64,000 nucleotides of DNA, taken from positions 32,779 to 96,778 of the forward strand of contig NZ_DATCTU010000071.1 of assembly GCF_036567765.1 (NCBI RefSeq). The letters run 5' to 3'. This document shows, one piece after another, positions 34,572 to 46,868 of this stretch. The notes below the pieces were generated by a model, which saw only the letters and a list, made by a program, of their open reading frames with translations, searched no databases and was not told the DNA's origin. Both the position numbers and the translations under genes were made by a program. This stretch comes from Pseudobacteroides sp. (lineage in GTDB: Bacteria; Bacillota; Clostridia; Acetivibrionales; DSM-2933). Positions within the stretch are counted from its first letter, which is position 1. The number at the start of each line of letters is the position of its first letter.

Positions 34572-34926
34572 TTGACTCCAGTATACTCATAAATTCATCT
34601 TGAGAAATGTAATTAGTTTGCTTGTACATGCTTCCGTTTTTGTAGAAACGGACATAAGGGATGTTGTAATTCTTCCATCGTGTCTCTTTGAAATTTTTAA
34701 ACTCATAAAAATAGTCGGTTTTATTATAGATAAGTTCGTATATATCTATATTTTTATCCGTTTGAATTGAGTAAACCCAGCTTTTCATATCTATCCACTG
34801 GGGACACCAGTCTTGGGTCATAATTACAACAACAATATTCTGAGAACTGATAACATCTCTACCGAATTCGCCGTTTTTTATTGCACTTAATGACTGTTCC
34901 TTTGTAATACTTGTGCTTCGAACCAT
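34564..34926 (-). CDS. small thioredoxin-like protein with a single active-site Cys
   Basis: The 120-residue protein appears thioredoxin-like: a beta strand NIVVVIMTQDW running into the active-site segment DWCPQW, then a helix, and later NIPYVRFYKNGSM, where Ile-Pro matches the cis-Pro loop opposite the active site. The second Cys of a CXXC motif is replaced by Trp, so it cannot form the usual disulfide alone; a one-Cys glutaredoxin-like or peroxide-reactive role is possible. No signal peptide is visible. The start at 34926 follows GGAAGGTACT. A TTGACA box at about 34987-34992 upstream on the minus strand may be its -35. It lies between sigI3 and the LtaS gene, within the pair of 97-bp elements. 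Confidence 0.6.
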   Translation of the reverse strand: MVRSTSITKEQSLSAIKNGEFGRDVISSQNIVVVIMTQDWCPQWIDMKSWVYSIQTDKNIDIYELIYNKTDYFYEFKNFKETRWKNYNIPYVRFYKNGSMYKQTNYISQDEFMSILESMF

Positions 34927-35162
34927 ATAGTACCTTCCCGATATATTATTTTTATTACTTATAATGTATTAATGAGGTATTTTAAATGTCAAGGAGTATT
35001 ATATGACAATTTTAATTATTAATTCTATTTTACTCTTTAATATAACAATAATCAACAAAAAGCAACACATTATGATTGATCTCTTTTTGTATTACATTAA
35101 TATAATAATTGTTAATAGTTTCTTTTCAAAATATGTAAAAAAGTTTATAATTATTTAGCTAC

Positions 35163-35259
35163 ATTAAAAGTGCTAATAATCTTACATTTGTCGGAGCAAA
35201 TAACGAACGGCTCAACGGGATTTGCGACAGACAAATGTAATAGATTTATCACTTTTAAT
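35163..35259 (+). repeat. 97-bp inverted-end element, copy 2 (before the LtaS-like gene)
   Basis: This copy is 92/97 identical to the element at 31927-32023, on the opposite strand. Internal features include GGAGCAAATAAC, AACGGCTCAACGG and GGGATTTGCGACAGAC. It ends 29 bp before the start codon of the LtaS-like gene, almost the same distance and in the same orientation as copy 1 before GH74. Confidence 0.85.
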
Positions 35260-35288
35260 TTATATAATATTTGCAAGGGAGAAATGTA

Positions 35289-37136
35289 ATGAGGGTTATT
35301 TTTAATATAGCGAGAATAGGCAGATGGTTGACTGACTTTACATTAAAAGAAATATTTTTTTTATATACTTTTTTAGCTATTGCATTTAAGTCAACAGTAT
35401 TTTTGGGTTACGTGAAGGGGCCGGACCATTGGAAATTTAATATAATAGAAGGATTTTTCAGCATATATTTTCCGCTTTACTTTGTGTTTTTCATACTGGC
35501 TATTTTGGTGGGGTGTTTTTTATTTAGAGGAATTGGAAGGATTATATATCTTTTTATGACGAATCTTGCAGTCACAATACTTTTTGTGGTAGATGTGCTG
35601 TATTTCAGAGCTTTTGATAAGTTTGTCACTCCCCACCTCCTAAAGGAGATAACTAATCTTGATAACCTGTCTGGCTCCATTATTTCATTCTTTAGTGTAT
35701 GGGATTTAATTTTAATAATGGATATTCCTATTATGTTACTTGGCATTTTATGGTTTAGGAAAAGGCTATCCGGTTTTAGGATTAGGCCGGGTATCTTTGC
35801 AGTAATGTTCTTAATATCAGTGGGCTACTTGGTTCATATTCCTTTTAAAGTCAATGTTTTGGGAATTAAAGACAGGAACGCATTTATTTTCGATGTGACC
35901 TGGAGACCGGATATTACATTTAAGAGGTTATCGCCAATCGGATATCATATAAATGACCTCATTGTGTATTATAATGATTGCAAAACAGTTAAATTGAGCA
36001 CAAAGCAGATAAGGGAAATTAAAGACTGGTTCAAGGAGAAGAATGAAAACCTCCCGGATAACAAATATGCTGCAATGTTTAAAGGCAAAAATCTCATATA
36101 TATCCAGGTTGAGTCATTGGAGAACTTTGTTTTGGGAAGGGAAGTATACGGCCAGGAGATTACTCCCAATCTCAACAGAATAATTAAAAATAGCATATTT
36201 TTTACTCATATAGAGGAGCAGGTAAACATGGGGACCAGTTCTGATGCCGACTTTATGGTAAATACATCAGTGTATCCTGTCAGGAGGGGCAGTACGTTTT
36301 TCAGATACCCAGGCAATACCTACAATTCAATGCCTGTTTTATTGGGCAAAGTGGGTTATTCAACCTTGGCAATACATCCGGATAAAGGAAGCTACTGGAA
36401 TTGGATGAATGCCTTAAAGTCCATTGGATTTCAAAAATGCATAGATTCAACGGAGTTTGTACAGGATGATTTTATAGGGCTGGGCCTGAGCGACGAGTCT
36501 TTTTTAAAACAAGTTAAGCCTATAGTTTTAAAGCAGAAGCAGCCGTTTTATATATTTATGGTTACGCTGTCAAGCCACGCACCATTCAATCTTCCTAAAA
36601 AGTATGAGTCAATGTCTATTCCCGAGGATATTAACAAGACGAGGATAGGAGGGTATTTCCAATCAGTTCACTATGCCGACAGGCAAATAGGACACTTTTT
36701 ATCAGAGTTGGATAGTGCAGGTGCACTGGAAAATACTGTAGTGGCTATAGGAGGGGATCACTGTGGGGTTCATAAGTTTTACAAAAACGATATAATCAAT
36801 ATGAAAAAGAAAGAGAGTTGGTGGTCGGAGAACTACAATTATATTCCTTTTATGGTATACAGCAAGGGATATAAGGGTGAAACTATAGGTATCAGGGGTG
36901 GACAAATTGATGTAATGCCTACCTTATTAAATCTTATGGGTGTTGGCAAAAAAGAGTATTTGAATTCTGCCATGGGCAGAAACCTCCTCAACACAAAAAA
37001 GAGTTTTGCTGTACTTGCAAACGGAAACAGGGTTGGAAACATAGATGCTGATGAAAAACAAAAGCGAGATGAAATAAAAGGGTTGGAAATAGCAGATACC
37101 ATAATAAGAAGCAATTTTTTCAACACATATAAATAA
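35289..37136 (+). CDS. LtaS-type lipoteichoic acid synthase / phosphoglycerol transferase
   Basis: The 615-residue protein has about five N-terminal membrane helices (to about residue 190) and an extracellular sulfatase-fold domain. Motifs of the LtaS family are KNLIYIQVESLE (metal Glu), ITPNLN, NMGTSSDADFMVN (nucleophile region), ATSV-type YPVRRGSTFF, SSHAPF and GGDHCG. The family moves glycerol-phosphate from phosphatidylglycerol to a growing teichoic acid or other acceptor. The nucleophile block GTSSDAD differs from the GKTSDxE of classic LtaS. The nucleophile may be Thr or Ser here, so the acceptor may not be lipoteichoic acid. The ATG at 35289 has AAGGGAG 7 bp upstream; the frame could begin at TTG 35271. 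It is convergent with spoIIR. Confidence 0.87.
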   Translation: MRVIFNIARIGRWLTDFTLKEIFFLYTFLAIAFKSTVFLGYVKGPDHWKFNIIEGFFSIYFPLYFVFFILAILVGCFLFRGIGRIIYLFMTNLAVTILFVVDVLYFRAFDKFVTPHLLKEITNLDNLSGSIISFFSVWDLILIMDIPIMLLGILWFRKRLSGFRIRPGIFAVMFLISVGYLVHIPFKVNVLGIKDRNAFIFDVTWRPDITFKRLSPIGYHINDLIVYYNDCKTVKLSTKQIREIKDWFKEKNENLPDNKYAAMFKGKNLIYIQVESLENFVLGREVYGQEITPNLNRIIKNSIFFTHIEEQVNMGTSSDADFMVNTSVYPVRRGSTFFRYPGNTYNSMPVLLGKVGYSTLAIHPDKGSYWNWMNALKSIGFQKCIDSTEFVQDDFIGLGLSDESFLKQVKPIVLKQKQPFYIFMVTLSSHAPFNLPKKYESMSIPEDINKTRIGGYFQSVHYADRQIGHFLSELDSAGALENTVVAIGGDHCGVHKFYKNDIINMKKKESWWSENYNYIPFMVYSKGYKGETIGIRGGQIDVMPTLLNLMGVGKKEYLNSAMGRNLLNTKKSFAVLANGNRVGNIDADEKQKRDEIKGLEIADTIIRSNFFNTYK

Positions 37137-37183
37137 GGATTCTATAGCAATACTAAAGTAGTACAAATTTGCAATAGAATCCT
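37136..37183. terminator. bidirectional hairpin between ltaS-like and spoIIR genes
   Basis: AGGATTCTAT at 37136-37145 pairs with ATAGAATCCT at 37174-37183, with GCAA/TTGC inside. It lies between two convergent stops. T runs are weak on both strands, so it is a likely but weak terminator. Confidence 0.5.
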
Positions 37184-37217
37184 AAAGAATGTGAATTACT
37201 GCATAAGCAAGTTATTA

Positions 37218-37916
37218 TTATTTACCGAATACCTTTTTGAAAAATGATGAGACCTTCATTTTGGAGCCTTTAAAGACTTCCATTAACTTGAATTTTACCT
37301 TAACAGGCACGTCTTCGGAAGTTGGCGATGTTACAATATCATACTCATCTTCAGATAGACAGCTTTTAAGCTTCTGCTTAACATCATCGGGAACAGTCCC
37401 ATGGGTCGCATCTACGAAGCATAATGGGGGGAATAATACACACCACCAGTTTGCTCCTTCTCCTGTACCTATTACTATTCTTAATGCCTGATAATTACCA
37501 GCTGGCAAGGCAATATCACCATATGCTTTTGTAGGAAAGGGATAATTACCCAATGTAGATTTTACAGGGTAGTCTTTACCCCATCTCAAAACCTCTTCTT
37601 TTGCAAGAGCGGTTATTTTGTCCATGTCCCTTTTGAGAATGCTTTTTGCTTCATCAAGATTAGAATCCAGGGTTAGGTTTTCTTTCATATATTTTAATAC
37701 AATATCTCGAACGCTTCTTTTAAGTGCCTGATCTTCTTCTGAATCACTATTTGCTATAACATGCAGACGAATAATATTATCTGACAGTTCCTTATTAAAC
37801 TCATCGGAATATGAGTTGCATATCATAATAGAAATAAATATTAGAACTGCTAAAATACACGATGTTAATTTCATCGCTGGTCTGGATTTGGAGTTAAAGC
37901 CCATTTTTTTAATCAT
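37218..37916 (-). CDS. spoIIR: stage II sporulation protein R
   Basis: The 232-residue secreted protein has a signal/membrane segment (LTSCILAVLIFISIMICN) and the conserved SpoIIR core: IIRLHVIANSDSEEDQALKR, VRDIVLKYM, NYQALRIVIGTGEGANWWCV and FPPLCFVDATHG. SpoIIR is made in the forespore and triggers SpoIIGA to process pro-sigma-E in the mother cell, so this indicates an endospore former. A longer frame starts at 37961. The ATG at 37916 is preferred because AGGGGG lies about 8 bp before it and no ribosome site precedes the other. The element at 38113 and the pyrG 3' end lie upstream. Confidence 0.93.
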   Translation of the reverse strand: MIKKMGFNSKSRPAMKLTSCILAVLIFISIMICNSYSDEFNKELSDNIIRLHVIANSDSEEDQALKRSVRDIVLKYMKENLTLDSNLDEAKSILKRDMDKITALAKEEVLRWGKDYPVKSTLGNYPFPTKAYGDIALPAGNYQALRIVIGTGEGANWWCVLFPPLCFVDATHGTVPDDVKQKLKSCLSEDEYDIVTSPTSEDVPVKVKFKLMEVFKGSKMKVSSFFKKVFGK

Positions 37917-38112
37917 TGTAGAAATCCCCCTGAATAATATGTATATTTTTTGCAAAACCACTCTGTAATTTGTTTTCTGTAAGTACTGTATAAATAAGTA
38001 TTGTCAAATTTAATAAAGTTTATACTTTATAGAAAAAAAGCTCAAAGTAGGTGGGAGATTGTGCGTTTGCTGGTATTTATCCATTTTGGAAATAAAACAT
38101 GAACATATGTAA

Positions 38113-38238
38113 AAATAGCCAGCATGTCTATTTTTAATGTCTGGGAAATTATGGCGTATGCTACACCATAATTTCTCACGACAACAATCAAGGTTGCAAA
38201 ATCGCAAGCGATTTTGTTCTCTAGACATACGGGCTATT
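38113..38238. repeat. 126-bp cruciform element with terminal inverted repeats (copy B)
   Basis: The outer ends are 17-bp inverted repeats, AATAGCC-NNN-ATGTCTA against TAGACAT-NNN-GGCTATT. Inside lie two perfect hairpins, 38145-38175 (GAAATTATGG/CCATAATTTC) and 38197-38216 (CAAAATCGC/GCGATTTTG). It fills the gap between pyrG and spoIIR. The left part is shared with 1.94 kb and the right hairpin with 52.6 kb. On the minus strand it could also act as the pyrG terminator. Confidence 0.75.
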
Positions 38239-38265
38239 CTTTATAAATTGAAAATAGCATTAAAC

Positions 38266-41065
<2,800 letters not shown>

Positions 41066-41132
41066 TATAGTTATCCCCCAAATTAGTCATAAGGCGGTCT
41101 ATGATGTTATTGTTTCACTAAGGGCGAAACAA

Positions 41133-41612
41133 TTAAAATTTGAGATACTTGTTCATTATTTTTTCAATTTCAAATGGTTCTATATTTTTTGCCAGAACAA
41201 GTTCACTGACTAAAATTTGCTTAGCACTGTTTAACATTTTGCGCTCACCTGTTGATAATCCCTTATCTCTGTCTCTTTGAATCAATGATCGAACAACACA
41301 GGCGATTTCAAAAATATCACCGCTTTTAATTTTAGTCATGTTTTCCCTGTACCGTTTATTCCAATTGTTGTTTGAAGATTGCTCCATTTCACCTAAGGTG
41401 GCTAATACTTTGTCTGCGTCCTGGTTGCTGATAACTTGTCTAATTCCTATATCCGTTACATTGCTAGTGGGTATCATAACCTTCATTTCACCGACGGGTA
41501 TTTTTACCACGTAATAACTTTTTTTCTGGCCCAGAATCTCTTTTTCTTCGATAGATTCTATAACTCCGGCACCATGCATCGGATAAACGATCTTATCTCC
41601 TATATTATACAT
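41133..41612 (-). CDS. CarD-family transcriptional regulator (CdnL-like)
   Basis: The 159-residue protein has an N-terminal Tudor-like RNA-polymerase-interacting domain (MYNIGDKIVYPMHGAGVIES, YYVVKIPVGEMKVMIPT) and a helical DNA-binding part (NWNKRYRENMTKIKSGDI, LIQRDRDKGLSTGERKMLNS). CarD proteins bind the polymerase beta subunit and stabilise open complexes at rRNA and housekeeping promoters. The ATG follows GGAGG by a few bases. The gene has its own strong promoter at about 41826-41854, leaving a leader of about 200 bases. It precedes the PIN-TRAM gene. Confidence 0.94.
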   Translation of the reverse strand: MYNIGDKIVYPMHGAGVIESIEEKEILGQKKSYYVVKIPVGEMKVMIPTSNVTDIGIRQVISNQDADKVLATLGEMEQSSNNNWNKRYRENMTKIKSGDIFEIACVVRSLIQRDRDKGLSTGERKMLNSAKQILVSELVLAKNIEPFEIEKIMNKYLKF

Positions 41613-41825
41613 ATGTACGCCTCCATAACAAATAAAGCAAAGAAAAGAAAAATAATTTATCTTTATATATAAATGAATGAAAAGACTAATTTAATCTATA
41701 TATTAATTATTTATATCTTATTCATAACTTGTCTTACAATTAAGAAAATAAAAGAAATAAAGCTTTAAACTCTTAATACCACCTCCCACTATAGAATTGT
41801 AATATAAACTTAATTTTATATTTTA

Positions 41826-41854
41826 AGTATACTATAAACACATTTGCATGTCAA
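41826..41854 (-). promoter_or_regulatory. sigma-A promoter of carD
   Basis: On the minus strand TTGACA (41854-41849) and TATACT (41831-41826) are 17 bp apart: a near-consensus sigma-A promoter. It lies in the 356-bp gap between carD and the FN3 operon, which otherwise holds only AT-rich DNA. A TATAAT at 41911 on the plus strand could serve the FN3 operon, but its -35 is poor. Confidence 0.6.
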
Positions 41855-41968
41855 AACAATCATTTTAACATTAGCTATTAATGTGTGTCAATAAAATATG
41901 GCTCTAATCTTATAATTTTTTAATGCCGATAAATATTAAATAGATAAATAATCAGAGGTGGCGTTGTT

Positions 41969-44900
41969 ATGAAATTTGCAAGGAAGCTGCTGGCAATATT
42001 TTTGGTGATATTGATAACCATGGGATATTTACCGGAAAATCAAAAAACTGCATTTGCTGCACCCACTTTTTACTTAACAGCTTATGCATTTGAATCTGGG
42101 CAATTAACCCTCAGATGGCCTGCTTTGGCGGGTACTCAATCTGTCAGGGTGGTATTCCATAGACCTACAGAGCCTGTAACGGTTACAGAAATCAGAAAGG
42201 ACCAGATTACAAATACCATTGATATTCCAGGTCTTTTGGATAATATAGTATATGATATAAAAATTGAGTTATATAATAATATAGGGTGTACAGGCTCAAT
42301 AGTAGGAAGCGGCCTTTTATACTTTTGCCCAAATATAAGTTTTAGGGCCAAAGTTTTGGAGCAGACTAGAAAGCCTGTTTTGGGGGGCGGCTATGAAATA
42401 GGTGTTAGCCCAGCTCTAAATCTACAGTGGTCCATTCCAAAGGTTTGGATTGAGGCCAGCGATACATTTGAATATATTAACAAGCCGGATTCACTGGCAC
42501 AGGTCCAGGCTAAAATTAATTCCTTTTATAGCGAAACAAGAGAGTTTTCAACTTTTAATTTCAGGATAAACATATCAACAGACTATAACAGCTTAAACAG
42601 CGGGTCTGCACAATCGGCAATATTGGTAAATCAGGTAATACCGAATGTACCCACTGATCCCATATCCTATACGGCCAATGTATCTGGAAGCAGTGCAACT
42701 GCTAGTGTAAATGATTTGAATCCAGAAGGAAGTGTTAATTTTGATTTGATCGGAAGGGCAAGCAGTTCATCAGGGCTGCCTGGTCCTGCAAATACTTACC
42801 AGCTGCCTGATGCAGATATATTACCTGGTACGGTATATTATATGAACATCAAGCCTATTGTCAAAAATTCATCCGGAGCAGCAGTCAATGCCATAACCGT
42901 AGGACCTGCAATTTCCCAGAATGGAAGCCGTTTGTTGGGTGCGACCCCTTATGTCTATTCTCCCCTGAGATTTCAGATATCAAGGGATGAAGCAAATAAT
43001 GTTTATGTTAAAGTTTACAGGATAAATCAGGGCAGCCTCGATTTGCCAGCCCTAAAGTATGAGGTTCAAACAGGTGATGATCCTACTGTTGAAGGGGACT
43101 GGAAAGTTAGGAAGAGCCTCAATGACAGCTACTTTCCCAATGGGTCTGCCTATGCATTAACAGCTTTTACTGTAAGTAATGCCAACAACCTTATTTATTA
43201 TAAGGTTGTTGTAAAGACTGATGCTTCCAACGACAGGCTGGAATCGCCCAAAATGCCTTATACCATAACTGAAGACAACTCAAGGCCGCCTGTACCTACA
43301 AATCTTACCATTGTGGACAGGACTGCAGTAGCTGGAGATATTATTGACCCTCAAACAAATGCTGTTATAAATATTAAATCAACAGATATTACCGTATCCT
43401 GGAATAAGCCTTCAAACTGGAACGAGGTTAAAAATTCTATTCCATATGATGAAAGCAAGGATTTATATTTTCACTTTCTTTTAAGTACAAGCCAGACTGA
43501 CATTTCTGTCCTTCCATATCCCAAGCTAGAGTTTGATGGCAGGGTTTATGGAGAATTCCAGGTGAAATACAGGCTCATGAGGTATGTCAGTGCCAGATCA
43601 CCCAATATAATTGAGGATGGAAACAGGCTTATATACAAGTTTAAGGGATTTGAACTTTTCAAGGGAGAGGATGCGGATGGGGTACCGGACAATGACATCC
43701 CCAATCCCGACAGTTATCCGGCACATCTTATACCCAACAAGGTATACTATTTGCAAATGTATACTTCAAATGGTGCATATAAAGGGTCTACGGACAAGGA
43801 ATGGATTTCAGATCGATCAGTGCCCATAAGCTTCACAACTCTTACAATGGGCGGCAGGGAAGTGCCTATGCCCTTCAATCTGAGACTAACTAAAAATAAC
43901 AGCGAAACCATACCTGGGCCCCCTGTGGAGATTTCAAACAACATTGAGCTTCAATTTGAAAAGGTGAGTATAAACTGGGCTGACTATACATCAAACCTGA
44001 GCGTTACCAAGGCTGTATACTATGACTTGTATGCCAGTAACAGTACTGGCAAGGATTCATTTATTATGATTGGGTCCACCGAGAATCCTATTGGGGATGT
44101 AAAATTCATAGGGACTGACGCTCAGAGTACATCTATTAAAGTAACACTCTATAAATTTAGTGAAGATACTTTGGCATACAGCGTCTTCGGTTCAAAGCTA
44201 AAGCCAAACACCACATACTATTATACCCTAAAGGCCAGGCTGGTTTTCGGGTCTTCTAAACAAGAGTCCATGTTTACGGCAATATTGCCTGTGACTACTG
44301 TAAATGGTAATTTGTCACCTCCTGACGAGTCGCTGAGAAATCCTATAGCTCCAGTGGATTTTTCCATTGCAAAGGACAATGTAGGTAACCTGATGGTTTC
44401 GGGATCGACTGTAGTATTTCAGTGGACCAATGCAGAGCCTGGTGTTAGGTATGAGATCATATGCACAACCAGCATGCTTCCTTCAGAGGCACCCTTGTCG
44501 CTGTATAGCGATGATATTTACTACAACAGCTTTAGAGCAGCCCTGGGGGATTTGTCCCTTGATCCGCACGAGTTGCCTCTTGCAGACAATTTTGAGTATG
44601 ATGAGTTAAGTAAGAAATGTCAATATAGTATTGATCAGTGGATTTCACCCAACAAGCTTTATTATTTTAGCATAAGGGCTGAAAACACAACCAGCGGAAA
44701 AACCAGTGCATGGGTTTGTATACCTGTAACAACGCTTTTGGTTGAATCGCCGTCCAACCTTATACCTGTTACCGATTCTCAGATAGGCATATCTTGGGAG
44801 GATACAAGTCCAAGCACTACGCCGGATGACTTCAAAATATTTATAAAAGGACCGGATGATAAGGATTATAAGGCCCTAACACGATCAAGCTTTGTTGTTT

Positions 44901-46852
44901 CAAGAGAGGGTTATCGCTATTATGGAAGAGTTTTTAACTTAAAGTTTAACTCTGTATACAACGTAAGAGTTTATAAAGGAAGCACTGATCTCTCCCTTGT
45001 TCTTGAGAAAAATGGTATCCGTACTATGGATAAGGACCATCAGGTGGAAGTGAAATGGAAGGGTCGAAGCGGCTACAGCTATGAGCTTGCAATAAAGTCA
45101 TCAGACGATGTAGATTATACGGTATTGGCTGATTCAGATCTTGAACAGTTTACAAATGCTGACTCTAATATACTTCCGTACTATTTGGAAAAATCTCCTG
45201 AGTTTGCAGGGACCAACTTTTATAACTTTTATGCCCGGATTAAAACAGTTGCTACGCTGCAGCATGATGGCACGGTTAAGCATGTTCCATTAAAATCAAA
45301 CATGAAATACTACGTTAAGGTTAGGGCATACAAGGTTGACTCTCTTGATACTTCGGCGGTATCATATTCCAAATATGCCGGACCTACAGACATTAGAACA
45401 GAGTTTAACCAGAAAGATTATGACAAAACAGATCAGGATATCAAGAAGCAAGCTATCTTCTTGGACAAAATCGGAAAAATAGAGGAGAGCCTTCTTTGGA
45501 AGATGGCTGTCAACAGCAATATAAACAAGCTTCTGTTAAAAGATGAAAGGACCCAAAATGCATTTCAGAATAATGGAAGATACCCGTTTATGCTTGATAT
45601 CACACCAACTGGTGCAAATATTGATACCGATATAATATACATACCTGCCGGCATTATAAAACTTATGAACACAGAAGACAGGAGCCTTGTTATTAAGACT
45701 TTGGGAACTGAGTTTACAATAAGACCAAGAACTCTAGATTTAAGCAGAACTGGAAAATCAAACAATTATGATTTTGAAAGTGAATTCTTTAAGATGACTA
45801 TTACAAGAAGCACCAGCGGCATTGTTCTGCCAAAAGGGGCAGATCTTTCATCAAAGATTACTACAGTTGGATTTAAGGCCATTGATGCCAACAAAAACGC
45901 TCAGGAAGTGGAGCAACTTATTAAGGATAAGCTGTATAATAAGGACACAGGACTTGTTCAGGAAAGAATTAACCTTGTATTATCTTCGGACTCCGTTAAA
46001 ATGACACCGGGAGAAATGGAGAAATATCTTACAGGTGAAACAGAGGACATGCTTAAGGCATTAGCTTTATATATAGAAAAAGCAGTGGAGGGCTCAAGCA
46101 GTACTCCGGGAATAATAAAAAACGAAACTCAAATAACAGTTCTTAATGAAGCCATGCCCATTAAGCTTTCATATAAGAGCTCAAAGGGAAAAGCCTACCC
46201 ATATATTCTTGGAGCCGATGAAGCTGCATGGAAGAAGCTGACCGATAAAGCTTATACTGCAGCAGGTGACAGTGTTTCATTTACATCAGGAAGTACGGGA
46301 AAATACACGGTGATAACAGTTTCTAATACATCAGCTGATATACCGGAGAACGGCCTTTTGGCTGAAGATATAAAAAAGATTACAGCAAAATATGATTTGA
46401 GCTCTGTAATGGGTCCTAATGGATCTATGTATCCCGAAAGCACTTTATCGGTGAAAGATGCCGTAAGTCTCTATGAGCTTCTAATGGGCAAGGGCGGAGG
46501 TGCTGCGGGACTTGATACGAAACAGAAAATTGCTGCCTTGGGCCTCACAGACGTGTTTGGAAATTTAGGTACCATGAAAAGTATTGAAAAACAGGAGCTT
46601 GCAGCATTAGCAGGAAAACTTTATGCCTCAAAAATGGGGATTGATATCGGAAGTTTTGAACCATTAAAGAAGCCGCTTATAAATGATGAGGGGGCTATTT
46701 CCGCAAAACTTAAAAAGTATGTGCTGCTTTGCATGGATATCAAGGTTCTTTCAGTTGATGAAAAGAGCAATTTCAATCCAGGATCTATTGTTACAAGGGC
46801 TCAGGTGCTATCTTCACTAGCAAGAGTGCTGGAAATGACGGGAGATTTATAG
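41969..46852 (+). CDS. giant secreted fibronectin-III-repeat protein with C-terminal SLH-like region
   Basis: The 1627-residue protein starts with a signal peptide (ending near KTAFAAP). It holds about seven fibronectin type III-like units, each ending in a Tyr-rich strand such as NKVYYLQMYTSN, NTTYYYTLKARLV, NKLYYFSIRAEN and MKYYVKVRAYK. The last 400 residues contain a second fold shared with the next protein (LDITPTGANIDTDIIYIPAG and following) and end in an SLH-like repeat (GSIVTRAQVLSSLARVL). No catalytic motif was recognised. It is the first gene of a three-gene operon (16 bp to the next start), preceded by AGAGGTGG. A role as a surface adhesin or S-layer-associated structural protein is inferred. 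Confidence 0.75.
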   Translation: MKFARKLLAIFLVILITMGYLPENQKTAFAAPTFYLTAYAFESGQLTLRWPALAGTQSVRVVFHRPTEPVTVTEIRKDQITNTIDIPGLLDNIVYDIKIELYNNIGCTGSIVGSGLLYFCPNISFRAKVLEQTRKPVLGGGYEIGVSPALNLQWSIPKVWIEASDTFEYINKPDSLAQVQAKINSFYSETREFSTFNFRINISTDYNSLNSGSAQSAILVNQVIPNVPTDPISYTANVSGSSATASVNDLNPEGSVNFDLIGRASSSSGLPGPANTYQLPDADILPGTVYYMNIKPIVKNSSGAAVNAITVGPAISQNGSRLLGATPYVYSPLRFQISRDEANNVYVKVYRINQGSLDLPALKYEVQTGDDPTVEGDWKVRKSLNDSYFPNGSAYALTAFTVSNANNLIYYKVVVKTDASNDRLESPKMPYTITEDNSRPPVPTNLTIVDRTAVAGDIIDPQTNAVINIKSTDITVSWNKPSNWNEVKNSIPYDESKDLYFHFLLSTSQTDISVLPYPKLEFDGRVYGEFQVKYRLMRYVSARSPNIIEDGNRLIYKFKGFELFKGEDADGVPDNDIPNPDSYPAHLIPNKVYYLQMYTSNGAYKGSTDKEWISDRSVPISFTTLTMGGREVPMPFNLRLTKNNSETIPGPPVEISNNIELQFEKVSINWADYTSNLSVTKAVYYDLYASNSTGKDSFIMIGSTENPIGDVKFIGTDAQSTSIKVTLYKFSEDTLAYSVFGSKLKPNTTYYYTLKARLVFGSSKQESMFTAILPVTTVNGNLSPPDESLRNPIAPVDFSIAKDNVGNLMVSGSTVVFQWTNAEPGVRYEIICTTSMLPSEAPLSLYSDDIYYNSFRAALGDLSLDPHELPLADNFEYDELSKKCQYSIDQWISPNKLYYFSIRAENTTSGKTSAWVCIPVTTLLVESPSNLIPVTDSQIGISWEDTSPSTTPDDFKIFIKGPDDKDYKALTRSSFVVSREGYRYYGRVFNLKFNSVYNVRVYKGSTDLSLVLEKNGIRTMDKDHQVEVKWKGRSGYSYELAIKSSDDVDYTVLADSDLEQFTNADSNILPYYLEKSPEFAGTNFYNFYARIKTVATLQHDGTVKHVPLKSNMKYYVKVRAYKVDSLDTSAVSYSKYAGPTDIRTEFNQKDYDKTDQDIKKQAIFLDKIGKIEESLLWKMAVNSNINKLLLKDERTQNAFQNNGRYPFMLDITPTGANIDTDIIYIPAGIIKLMNTEDRSLVIKTLGTEFTIRPRTLDLSRTGKSNNYDFESEFFKMTITRSTSGIVLPKGADLSSKITTVGFKAIDANKNAQEVEQLIKDKLYNKDTGLVQERINLVLSSDSVKMTPGEMEKYLTGETEDMLKALALYIEKAVEGSSSTPGIIKNETQITVLNEAMPIKLSYKSSKGKAYPYILGADEAAWKKLTDKAYTAAGDSVSFTSGSTGKYTVITVSNTSADIPENGLLAEDIKKITAKYDLSSVMGPNGSMYPESTLSVKDAVSLYELLMGKGGGAAGLDTKQKIAALGLTDVFGNLGTMKSIEKQELAALAGKLYASKMGIDIGSFEPLKKPLINDEGAISAKLKKYVLLCMDIKVLSVDEKSNFNPGSIVTRAQVLSSLARVLEMTGDL

Positions 46853-46868
46853 AGGTGAGGTGGAAGTT

